Source: Armatimonadota bacterium (GTDB lineage Bacteria > Armatimonadota > Armatimonadia > Armatimonadales > Armatimonadaceae). Taken from it: a stretch of DNA of 12,288 nt. Numbering within the stretch: the stretch's first letter is position 1; every line of letters starts with the position of its first letter. The notes under the pieces are model-generated. The model ran no database searches. It was not told the origin of the DNA and saw only the letters and a list, made by a program, of their open reading frames with translations. A program made the translations under genes and the position numbers. Positions 6,938-12,288 of the stretch are shown here, in pieces. The stretch is from assembly GCA_014381035.1 (NCBI GenBank), contig JACMIS010000852.1, positions 1 through 12,288 on the forward strand. Reading direction: 5' to 3'.

Positions 6938-8072
6938 GGCGACAACCGTCGCGAAGAAAACAGCACCCGCACCCGTCACGGACGGGATCATTCGGGTGGT
7001 CCTGCTGACAGGAACCGAAGCCGGGCGGAAGACCGCGGAGGCGAACGCGCTTGCCAAAGCACATGCCGATCCCACGTTCGCGGATTTCGACGTCGAAACG
7101 TTGGACGGCGGCGCACCGAAGAACGACCGCGCCGTACCCATCAGTGAGCGAGCCTTATCCTCGGTGGCGATGGTGCCGATGGGGGAAGGGCGACGCATTG
7201 TCATCCTGCGGGATGCCCAGCAGATCGACGACAGTGAGCAGAAACGTCTCGCCGAAGGATTAGGACGCATTCCCGCATCCGGTCTGTTGATTCTCCATAC
7301 CGGTTCACCGGTAACAGGAGACGACGGTAAGGCGAAAAAAAGTAGCCAGATCACGACCGAGCTGGCGAGCGCGGCAAAGAAATATGGCGAGGTGCGCGAG
7401 TTCGCGCTTCCGAAAGGCGGCTCCGAGGATGTCCGTGCGTTAGCGATTCAGAGTGCGAAGCGGGAAGGAAAAACGATCTCCCCGGATGCGCTCGGAATGC
7501 TCGGCGCGTTGCCCTCGGAAGATATCGGGCGCATCCCCTCTGAAATCGCGAAGGCGGCGGCATATGTGGGCGACAGTGCAGGGGTGATCACCGGCGCGGA
7601 TCTGGAAGCCGTTTTATCTCGGGGACCGGATGACGTGATCTTCAAGCTTTGCGACGCTGTCGGGCAACGCCGCACCAGCGATGCACTCGGCTATGTGTCG
7701 CAACTATTTCGCACCGGAAGCCGCCCGGAGTCTGTCGCGCCGCGGACACTGGTTCTCCTGGCACGCCAGATTCGTCTGATTGCCCAGTATCGTTATCTCG
7801 GCGAAAAGCGCATGGTGGGCCGTAACGCACAAACGCCAACGCCGGAAATCCTTGCCTTGTTACCATCGGACGGGGCGGGAAGCGCGGTCACCAACCCGCG
7901 CATGAGCTGGATGACAGAAAAGTTCGTCGGGCAGGCGAGAAACTTCTCCCTCGCCGAACTTCTGGAGCGTATGGAGAAGTTGCTCCAAGCCGATCTTTCC
8001 CTGAAAGGGGTCACGCCCGGCGGTGACAACCCCCAAGCCGTGATTCAACGCCTTGTCGTCGAACTGTGTTAG
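6924..8072 (+). CDS. holA: DNA polymerase III subunit delta
   Basis: A 382-residue HolA-family protein, the delta subunit of the clamp loader that opens the beta sliding clamp during replication. Landmarks are the N-terminal AAA+-like region ('IRVVLLTGTEAGRKTAE', 'RRIVILRDAQQIDDSEQKRLAEGL', 'SGLLILHTG'), the middle helical part ('EDIGRIPSEIAKAAAYVGD', 'VIFKLCDAVGQR') and the C-terminal collar ('LVLLARQIRLIAQYRYL', 'LLQADLSLKG'). It is slightly longer than the usual 330-350 residues because of an Ala/Lys-rich N-terminal extension and an insertion near 'DGAGSAVTN'. The start is the GTG at 6924, with AAGGA 8 nt upstream, overlapping the tgpA-like stop. It converges on rpsT; holA and rpsT are neighbours in many bacteria. 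Confidence 0.93.
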   Translation: MPAAKATTVAKKTAPAPVTDGIIRVVLLTGTEAGRKTAEANALAKAHADPTFADFDVETLDGGAPKNDRAVPISERALSSVAMVPMGEGRRIVILRDAQQIDDSEQKRLAEGLGRIPASGLLILHTGSPVTGDDGKAKKSSQITTELASAAKKYGEVREFALPKGGSEDVRALAIQSAKREGKTISPDALGMLGALPSEDIGRIPSEIAKAAAYVGDSAGVITGADLEAVLSRGPDDVIFKLCDAVGQRRTSDALGYVSQLFRTGSRPESVAPRTLVLLARQIRLIAQYRYLGEKRMVGRNAQTPTPEILALLPSDGAGSAVTNPRMSWMTEKFVGQARNFSLAELLERMEKLLQADLSLKGVTPGGDNPQAVIQRLVVELC

Positions 8073-8074
8073 TT

Positions 8075-8201
8075 CTTAATTTCAACCACAAAGGACACAA
8101 AGGTTTTTAAGGCTCCGGTTCCACTCGATAGTCGGTCATGTTACCGCTACCAGTTCGCCCTACCTTAAAAAACCTTTGTGTCCTCTGTGGTTGAAATTAA
8201 G
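8075..8201. repeat. Second long inverted repeat, arms related to the element at 10-170
   Basis: The left arm 8075-8112 and right arm 8163-8201 are reverse complements over about 38 bp, with one mismatch and one single-base indel, around a 50-nt unrelated spacer. The arms read TTCAACCACAAAGGACACA and GTGTCCTCTGTGGTTGAA, matching the outer arms of the first element except for a few changes. It lies between the convergent stops of holA and rpsT, so its stem could end transcription from both sides. No transposase is present. Confidence 0.88.
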
Positions 8202-8203
8202 GA

Positions 8204-8482
8204 CTAAGTGGTCTGCGCGGCAGTGACAGCGTTGGCGCGGCGCATCAAACGGGACTTACGGCGTGCGGCGGCATTCTTGTGGATGATGCCTCGCTTCGCG
8301 GTCTTGTCCAGGACACTAACGATCTTCGTGATCGCCGGGTTGATTTCTTCCGCATTGCCGGTAGCTATCGCGGCGTTCGCTTTTTTCACAAAGGTTCGCA
8401 TCGTGGACTTTGCCGCACGGTTGCGCAGGTTGCGAATGCGAGATCGAAGAACGTCTTTTTTAACGGATTTGATATTAGGCAC
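8204..8482 (-). CDS. rpsT: 30S ribosomal protein S20
   Basis: A 92-residue, very basic protein of normal S20 length. 'IKSVKKDVLRSRIRNLRNRAAKSTMRT', which should be read as two adjoining motifs, and the C-terminal 'GIIHKNAAARRKSRLMRRAN' are classic for this 16S rRNA-binding small-subunit protein. The start is a GTG at 8482, preceded by the weak ribosome site AAAGAAAG at about 8 nt; S20 genes often use weak or non-ATG starts that permit autogenous control. The stop of the upstream minus-strand gene is only 26 nt before it, so it may be the last gene of that operon. A TATTGT box in the gap (8499-8504) could give it a promoter of its own. Confidence 0.95.
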   Translation of the reverse strand: MPNIKSVKKDVLRSRIRNLRNRAAKSTMRTFVKKANAAIATGNAEEINPAITKIVSVLDKTAKRGIIHKNAAARRKSRLMRRANAVTAAQTT

Positions 8483-8508
8483 TGGTTAAACTTTCTTTAC
8501 AATACAAA

Positions 8509-9033
8509 TTATTTAGTCGTTGTCGCGGTTTTCAAAGTCGCGAGGATTTTACCTGCCTGCGGGAATGTTCCATCAGCGGATACCGGCTCCCGCAGAGAAC
8601 CGTCTACTGAAACACCGGGCTTGAATGTGCCCGGTTTGGCATCTAAATTGATCACACGAATGGCGGCGGTCGGCAATGCTACTTTTACCGCTTCCACTGC
8701 CGTATAGAGCGAGGAGGAATCTCCCTGTAGGGCTGGTGTCCATTCCCAGGCGATGACGATGGCTGGTTCGCCGTCTGCTTGCCCGAAGATCTTCTCCGCG
8801 CCCCACGTCGCAACCTCATTCACTCCCGGCGCGGATTGCGCCGGAGGTGTCGGCTGCGGATTGTTTCTTGCTTGCTCCATCTGCTTTTTTGACGCTTCGC
8901 GTTCCGCTTCCTTCGCTTTCTTCTCACGAATCAGCGGGTCGCTATTGTTCTGCATCACGTTGACGCCGATAAGAGCCGCTGCCGCAGCAATACCGACAAC
9001 TATCAACGGCAAATTACTTGGTCTCTGTGCCAT
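8509..9033 (-). CDS. Uncharacterised membrane-anchored protein
   Basis: 174 residues, not recognised. A single N-terminal hydrophobic segment ('LPLIVVGIAAAAALIGVNVM', residues 9-28) is followed by a charged, probably coiled stretch rich in Lys, Glu and Arg (about 35-56). Then come a Pro/Gln linker and a C-terminal domain of about 100 residues with alternating hydrophobic strands ('PAIVIAWEW', 'AIRVINLDAKPG'). The topology suggests one membrane anchor with the domain outside the cytosol. No catalytic motif is visible. It starts 3 nt after the stop of the preceding gene, so the two are probably translationally coupled and may work together. rpsT follows 26 nt downstream. Confidence 0.7.
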   Translation of the reverse strand: MAQRPSNLPLIVVGIAAAAALIGVNVMQNNSDPLIREKKAKEAEREASKKQMEQARNNPQPTPPAQSAPGVNEVATWGAEKIFGQADGEPAIVIAWEWTPALQGDSSSLYTAVEAVKVALPTAAIRVINLDAKPGTFKPGVSVDGSLREPVSADGTFPQAGKILATLKTATTTK

Positions 9034-9036
9034 GCT

Positions 9037-9402
9037 CTACAAGTCCCGTTCTTCGGCGGGAAGTAATCCCAGCATTTCTGTGCTTCCACTTGAAGCCGCC
9101 AATACTTTCTCGCGTACCACATCCGGCGAAACGTTCGAGATTGCGAACGCATCACGCAAAAATGCCTGTCGGTCGGACGCGAGTAACAAATCCAGTGTCG
9201 AAATATTCAACGCTTCGGATAAAGCGGCGAGTGCCGGTGCGATAGCGTGGATTTCGCTCTCCGCACGTGCGCGAAGCATGCCACGAGCGTGTTGCAGTTC
9301 TTTAATCGCCTGCTCCACCGGCGCGACCAGAACGCGATACTCGCTCATCTTGTCCTGCACCACCGTCGCCGTGCTTTCGCCTTGCTCGCTACCCTCGTCC
9401 AT
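9037..9402 (-). CDS. Small uncharacterised helical protein
   Basis: 121 residues, not recognised. The sequence is largely helical and acidic to neutral ('VAPVEQAIKELQHARGMLRARAES', which should be read as two neighbouring segments, then 'LAALSEALNISTLDLLLA' and 'LRDAFAISNVSPDVVREKVL'), with no signal peptide or membrane segment. The ATG at 9402 is chosen because AGGATAT lies just before it. An in-frame ATG at 9462 would force translation through the hairpin and the promoter. It is the first gene after a TTGCGA/TATACT promoter and is followed after 3 nt by the membrane-anchored gene, so the pair forms a small module. Confidence 0.65.
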   Translation of the reverse strand: MDEGSEQGESTATVVQDKMSEYRVLVAPVEQAIKELQHARGMLRARAESEIHAIAPALAALSEALNISTLDLLLASDRQAFLRDAFAISNVSPDVVREKVLAASSGSTEMLGLLPAEERDL

Positions 9403-9422
9403 ACATATCCTGTTCTGAAAAT

Positions 9423-9450
9423 CCGATGGCGTCCCACAGGACGCCATCGG
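9423..9450 (-). terminator. Perfect 12-bp hairpin after atpG, possibly an intrinsic terminator
   Basis: CCGATGGCGTCC (9423-9434) pairs perfectly with GGACGCCATCGG (9439-9450) around a CACA loop. On the minus strand it starts 36 nt after the atpG stop and is followed by A then TTTT, a short T-run. Termination of atpG transcripts is the simplest reading. It also lies in the leader of the next gene, whose predicted start point near 9446 falls inside the stem. Confidence 0.65.
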
Positions 9451-9452
9451 GC

Positions 9453-9481
9453 AGTATAACACGTGTCAGTCGCCTTCGCAA
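9453..9481 (-). promoter_or_regulatory. Promoter for the two small genes (and perhaps rpsT)
   Basis: -35 TTGCGA (9476-9481), a 17-bp spacer and -10 TATACT (9453-9458) on the minus strand. It begins 5 nt after the atpG stop, so the small-gene module has its own start of transcription. Confidence 0.6.
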
Positions 9482-9486
9482 GATGG

Positions 9487-10365
9487 TTACTTGAGCGCGT
9501 CCGCGCCGGAAACGATTTCGGTCAGTTCGGTTGTGATTTTCGCCTGCCGTGCGCGGTTCAGCGAAAGTGTCAGGTTCGAGATCATCTTTTTCGCGTTGTC
9601 GGTCGCACTGCTCATCGCGGTCATTCGTGCTCCGTGTTCACTCGCGACCGATTCCGCCATCGCTTGATAGATGATGGTGTCTACATAGCGGGGCAGAAGC
9701 CGTCCCAGAATCCCTTCCGCGTCCGGCTCGAACAGGTATTCCTCGCCGCCAGCAGGCAGATCGGCTGCCGCGAGCGCGTCCTCTGCGACAATCGGCAGGA
9801 GTTGTACGGCGGTCGGTTTTTGTGTCAGTGCCGACAGGAAGCGGGTGTAGACGAGGTAGAGAACATCAATCTCGCCGCTCACGTACATCTGGCGCACCTG
9901 GCGACCGATGGTCTGCGCGTCCGCGAACGTCACTGCGGTCATGTTCAACGTGAACTCGCCCACAATCGGGTTCGGGCGTCGTCGGAAAAACACCTGTCCT
10001 TTGCGCCCCACAAGGATGACACTTGTTTCTTCAGGTACGTAAGGCTTGACAGTCTCGGTCGCTTTCTTGAGAAGGTTCGTACTGTAGGAACCGCACAGAC
10101 CACGGTCCGCCGAGATAATCAGGAATCCGGCGCGTTGTGCCGGCTCGCGCACCTCTAAAAGCGGGTTGGATACCGAACTATTTGCGAGTGCGCGACCGAG
10201 CGAACCCATCATCTCTCGCATTTTCTCGGAGTACGGGCGGGCGGATTGCACCCGATCCTGTGCCCGTTTAAGACGCGCCGCAGCGACCATTTTCATCGCT
10301 TTGGTAATCTGCTGAATGTTTTTCGCGGTCTTGATACGGGAACGTATCTGACGCATCGTAGCCAT
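9487..10365 (-). CDS. atpG: ATP synthase F1 subunit gamma
   Basis: 292 residues, normal for the gamma subunit, the central rotor shaft of F1 that couples proton flow through Fo to ATP synthesis. The N-terminal helix ('MRQIRSRIKTAKNIQQITKA' onward, with 'MKMVAAARLKRAQ'), the conserved 'ISADRGLCGSYSTNL' in the middle and the C-terminal helix ('MTAMSSATDNAKKMI', 'LNRARQAKITTELTEIVSGA') are all diagnostic. The start ATG at 10365 has AAGGA about 11 nt upstream. In most bacteria atpG lies between atpA and atpD; here the gene upstream is divergent and the one downstream is unrelated, so it stands alone with its own promoter and terminator-like hairpin. Confidence 0.97.
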   Translation of the reverse strand: MATMRQIRSRIKTAKNIQQITKAMKMVAAARLKRAQDRVQSARPYSEKMREMMGSLGRALANSSVSNPLLEVREPAQRAGFLIISADRGLCGSYSTNLLKKATETVKPYVPEETSVILVGRKGQVFFRRRPNPIVGEFTLNMTAVTFADAQTIGRQVRQMYVSGEIDVLYLVYTRFLSALTQKPTAVQLLPIVAEDALAAADLPAGGEEYLFEPDAEGILGRLLPRYVDTIIYQAMAESVASEHGARMTAMSSATDNAKKMISNLTLSLNRARQAKITTELTEIVSGADALK

Positions 10366-10400
10366 CGGTGAATTGTCCTTAGAAAAAAATCGGAGCGAAA

Positions 10401-10422
10401 GTTTGTGCCGAAATGCACAAAC
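10401..10422. promoter_or_regulatory. Operator-like dyad in the atpG/HTH divergent region
   Basis: GTTTGTGC-N6-GCACAAAC is a perfect 8-bp dyad. It lies in the leader of atpG and within the upstream region of the HTH gene. It may be a binding site for the adjacent HTH protein, or, as RNA, a leader hairpin of atpG mRNA. It is followed on the minus strand by a T-rich stretch, but not directly. Confidence 0.45.
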
Positions 10423-10433
10423 CCGCTACGGTC

Positions 10434-10461
10434 ATTCTACACGATTTTTTGGGAATGTGAA
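10434..10461 (-). promoter_or_regulatory. Promoter of atpG
   Basis: -35 TTCACA (10456-10461) and -10 TAGAAT (10434-10439), each one base off consensus, are separated by 16 bp on the minus strand. The -35 touches the ATG of the divergent HTH gene at 10462. The predicted start near 10427 gives atpG a leader of about 60 nt that includes the dyad. Confidence 0.6.
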
Positions 10462-11205
10462 ATGCAAGATAATGTTCTAAATACGGAAGACGCAGCGGCT
10501 CTTCTGAGAGTTAGTCCGAAGATCGTTTCCGAATTATTCGAATCTGGCGAACTTCAAGGGTTCGATTTGGGTGGTGAGAAATTGACAACGCGTTCTGCTA
10601 TCAATGTGTTAGTAGAATCAAAAATGAAGCAATCTCTTTTGGTGAAAAACGAAACTCAGGTTTTTACCGGATCTGTTGAAACGGTTATCCAAGTTTGCTT
10701 GCCTACCCTCGCCCAAATAAAATCCGCTGTATGGCAACAAGTCGCTCCGGTAACTTATATCGCCAGGAATGGTAAAGAAATTGACTGGCAAGATAACGCT
10801 TTTGCGCATACATTCGCGATAGGGGGAAAGCAAATACCGATAGTCGTTTCAGTATTTGGACCTAAAGGTCCAACATTCAAACCGGGTTATCCTCACTGGG
10901 GAGCAGAGGTTTACTTGGGGGAAGTAAAACACGGGCTAAGATCAATCGTTGAATGGGTTCGAGTAGATGACTTTGACGAATCAGGTGTTCTTGCCAGTGT
11001 AATTAAAAACGACGATGGTGCAACCATGGTGCGTATAGATCAACCTCTGCCTGATGGCTATGATCAGCTTAAAACTGATATTTATAATCGTGTTATCACA
11101 CGTCAATACGCTAAGCACCGACGATGTGTCGTCGCCCATGAAACGGAACGTGAGTCGCTTGTTTTACATGCACTTCTCCGCTGTCGTCAGAAAGGTTGGA
11201 TATAA
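10462..11205 (+). CDS. Excisionase-type HTH protein with unknown C-terminal domain
   Basis: 247 residues. The first ~50 ('LNTEDAAALLRVSPKIVSEL' then 'GELQGFDLGGEKLTTRSAIN') look like a helix-turn-helix of the MerR/excisionase (HTH_17) type, which here would read the sequence next to it or partner a recombinase or toxin. The remaining ~190 residues are not recognised: a probable mixed alpha/beta domain ('PVTYIARNGKEIDWQDNAF', 'IPIVVSVFGPKGPTF', 'HWGAEVYLGEVKHG') and a basic C-terminal tail ('RQYAKHRRCVVAHE', 'LLRCRQKGWI'). The ATG at 10462 is chosen over the ATG at 10405, since the latter overlaps the dyad and the divergent promoter; GGGA precedes it. Composition is clearly more AT-rich than the neighbours (for example 21 G/C in 60 nt at 10621-10680), which suggests acquisition by transfer. 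Confidence 0.7.
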   Translation: MQDNVLNTEDAAALLRVSPKIVSELFESGELQGFDLGGEKLTTRSAINVLVESKMKQSLLVKNETQVFTGSVETVIQVCLPTLAQIKSAVWQQVAPVTYIARNGKEIDWQDNAFAHTFAIGGKQIPIVVSVFGPKGPTFKPGYPHWGAEVYLGEVKHGLRSIVEWVRVDDFDESGVLASVIKNDDGATMVRIDQPLPDGYDQLKTDIYNRVITRQYAKHRRCVVAHETERESLVLHALLRCRQKGWI

Positions 11206-11260
11206 AAGAACAATCGAATAACATGGGCATTCCATCTGCCACTTTCGAGAGTCGTATTGA

Positions 11261-12037
11261 TTACTGGCGCGACTTGCGAAACGTCGCGGGCGGAATCCCG
11301 ACCATCTGGCGGAACTGTCGCGTGAAGAAGTACACATCCTTGTAACCTAACGTTTCCGCAATCGCTTTGACCGGTATGTCGGTGTCGGCGAGCAGGGAAC
11401 GCGCACCCGCGAGCCGTTGCTGTAGCGTGTATTCGTGGAGCGGGATTCCCGTCGCGGCTTTGAAATGGCGTCGCAACGTGGCGAGTGCCATCCCGTTTGC
11501 TTTTGCCCAACTTGACGGGTGGAAATCGGTCCGGTTCATCTCCTGAAGTAGCGGTGCCAGCCAGACCGGTTCGGCGCGTTCTGCCAGAGGGCGTTCGCGA
11601 TTTTCGGCGAGTTCCAGCAATATCCCTTCCAGCAAGTTTACGGCACGGGCGTGAGAGAAGCGGTCATCGGCGCGATTGATCGTTTCTATCAACCTGTCGA
11701 AGCGGGCGATGAAATCCGGCGAGACGGGGAGGGGTTGCGGGACAGTAAACCAGATGCCACTCGCTATCCAGTCCGCGACACGGGGACCGGTGAATGCCGC
11801 GTAACGGTGATTCCAATCGGCGTGTCCCGGCGCGGGATGAAAACGGATGCGCGGACCGGGACACGCCGTCCACAGTGTCCCCGAATCGAGAACGTGGTGC
11901 GTATCGCCGTAGAACAGCTCGACACTGCCCGTTTCCGCAAATTGCAACGTGTGATAACCGACGAACTGTTTGTCCACACGAGCCGTACAGTACGGCGTGG
12001 AGCGGGAGTGCAGAAAACGCAGATCGGTGAACGGCAT
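11261..12037 (-). CDS. AraC-family transcriptional regulator
   Basis: 258 residues. The N-terminal half is a cupin-like ligand-binding domain of the AraC_binding type ('VELFYGDTHHVLDSGTLWTA', 'HADWNHRYAAFTGP'). The last ~95 residues are the double helix-turn-helix: the first HTH in 'WAKANGMALATLRRHFKAATG', which reads as two parts, then 'PLHEYTLQQRLAGARSLL', the second HTH with 'IPVKAIAETLGYKDVYFFTR', and 'FRQMVGIPPATFRKS'. Such proteins usually respond to a sugar or small metabolite. It is divergent from a PhyH-like oxygenase gene 100 nt away, the most likely target. A TACTAT box 10 nt before the ATG suggests an almost leaderless transcript. 55 nt separate its end from the HTH gene, which points toward it. 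Confidence 0.93.
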   Translation of the reverse strand: MPFTDLRFLHSRSTPYCTARVDKQFVGYHTLQFAETGSVELFYGDTHHVLDSGTLWTACPGPRIRFHPAPGHADWNHRYAAFTGPRVADWIASGIWFTVPQPLPVSPDFIARFDRLIETINRADDRFSHARAVNLLEGILLELAENRERPLAERAEPVWLAPLLQEMNRTDFHPSSWAKANGMALATLRRHFKAATGIPLHEYTLQQRLAGARSLLADTDIPVKAIAETLGYKDVYFFTRQFRQMVGIPPATFRKSRQ

Positions 12038-12047
12038 AGTTGTACAA

Positions 12048-12053
12048 ATAGTA
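12048..12053 (-). promoter_or_regulatory. Putative -10 box (TACTAT) of the AraC-family gene
   Basis: TACTAT lies 10 nt before the ATG, leaving no room for a Shine-Dalgarno. It is embedded in a short dyad GTAC-N5-GTAC (12042-12054) that could be an autoregulatory site. No good -35 is seen. Confidence 0.35.
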
Positions 12054-12099
12054 CCAAAAAGGGTGCAGGAAATCCATTTATCACCGGGCAGTAGCGGGT

Positions 12100-12105
12100 T
12101 ATACT
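12100..12105 (+). promoter_or_regulatory. Putative -10 box (TATACT) for the PhyH-like gene
   Basis: TATACT, with TTATCA (12078-12083) 16 bp upstream as a possible -35. The ATG at 12138 has AGGA 9 nt before it. The -35 region would be a natural place for the divergent AraC protein to act. Confidence 0.45.
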
Positions 12106-12137
12106 CTGTTCAGATTTGCAAAAAAGGATAACTCGAA

Positions 12138-12288
12138 ATGGATAAAAAAACGACGATGATTTCTCCGATGACCCTGACTGACGAACAGGTAGCGTTCTAT
12201 CATCGGGAGGGATACCTGATTCTTCCCGCTTTGTTGGCTGAGGAAGCGGTCGGTGTGGTGCGCGATGACATCAACTCGATCATGGACG
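12138..12288 (+). CDS. Phytanoyl-CoA dioxygenase (PhyH) family protein, partial
   Basis: The first 50 codons of a gene cut off by the window end. The start 'LTDEQVAFYHREGYLILP' followed by 'LLAEEAVGVVRDDI' is the classic N-terminus of PhyH-type Fe(II)/2-oxoglutarate-dependent oxygenases. The catalytic HxD...H lies further downstream and cannot be checked. ATG with AGGA 9 nt upstream. It is divergent from an AraC regulator, which suggests inducible control. Family members of this sort are abundant in environmental bacteria and their substrates are mostly unknown. Confidence 0.75.
   Translation, partial: MDKKTTMISPMTLTDEQVAFYHREGYLILPALLAEEAVGVVRDDINSIMD

Noticed and set aside
9403..9462. N-terminal extension of the small helical protein to the ATG at 9462
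   Set aside because: The added residues are encoded by the hairpin and the -10 box, and a good ribosome site precedes the ATG at 9402.
10405..10461. N-terminal extension of the HTH protein to the ATG at 10405
   Set aside because: It would be encoded by the dyad and the divergent atpG promoter, and the HTH begins right after the ATG at 10462.
11206..11260. A terminator between the convergent HTH and AraC genes
   Set aside because: Only 4-bp complementarities and no T-run could be found in this 55-nt gap.

Overview
The window looks like a stretch of a moderately GC-rich bacterial chromosome, most likely from Armatimonadota. The best clue is the pseudopilin at 1223-1945. Its N-terminal helix runs into '[20 protein letters not shown]' and it ends with an H-x9-DG motif, a style I associate with the many prepilin paralogs of that phylum. 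The assignment is inference, since there is no rRNA gene here to confirm it.

Layout. (1) 10-3306, minus strand: a 50-bp perfect inverted repeat; a BtuF-like cobalamin-binding protein; a prepilin-type protein preceded by a compact cobalamin riboswitch and a TTGACA promoter; a palindromic array of degenerate octamers; and a medium-chain dehydrogenase. (2) 3418-8072, plus strand: an overlapping run of DUF58 protein, TgpA-like transmembrane transglutaminase and DNA polymerase III delta subunit (holA). (3) 8075-8201: a second long inverted repeat, related in its arms to the first, between the converging ends of holA and rpsT. (4) 8204-10365, minus strand: atpG, then two small uncharacterised proteins (one membrane-anchored), then rpsT. 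(5) 10462-11205, plus strand: an AT-richer gene with an excisionase-type HTH and an unknown C-terminal part, divergent from atpG. (6) 11261-12288: an AraC-family regulator divergent from a phytanoyl-CoA dioxygenase-like gene that runs off the window.

How the parts work together. The B12 theme is the most coherent: a riboswitch whose aptamer, kissing loop and Shine-Dalgarno-proximal P13 hairpin can all be drawn from the sequence controls the prepilin gene, and the next gene downstream encodes a cobalamin-binding protein. DUF58 and TgpA form a known but poorly understood envelope pair, here without an adjacent MoxR ATPase. The AraC/PhyH pair looks like a local regulator and its target. atpG stands apart from other ATP synthase genes.

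Promoters are recurrently of the form TTGACA/TANNNT. Three genes (cobalamin-binding protein, DUF58, AraC) have a TANNNT box only 7-10 nt before the start codon, which suggests leaderless mRNAs. No tRNA, rRNA, CRISPR array or transposase was seen.
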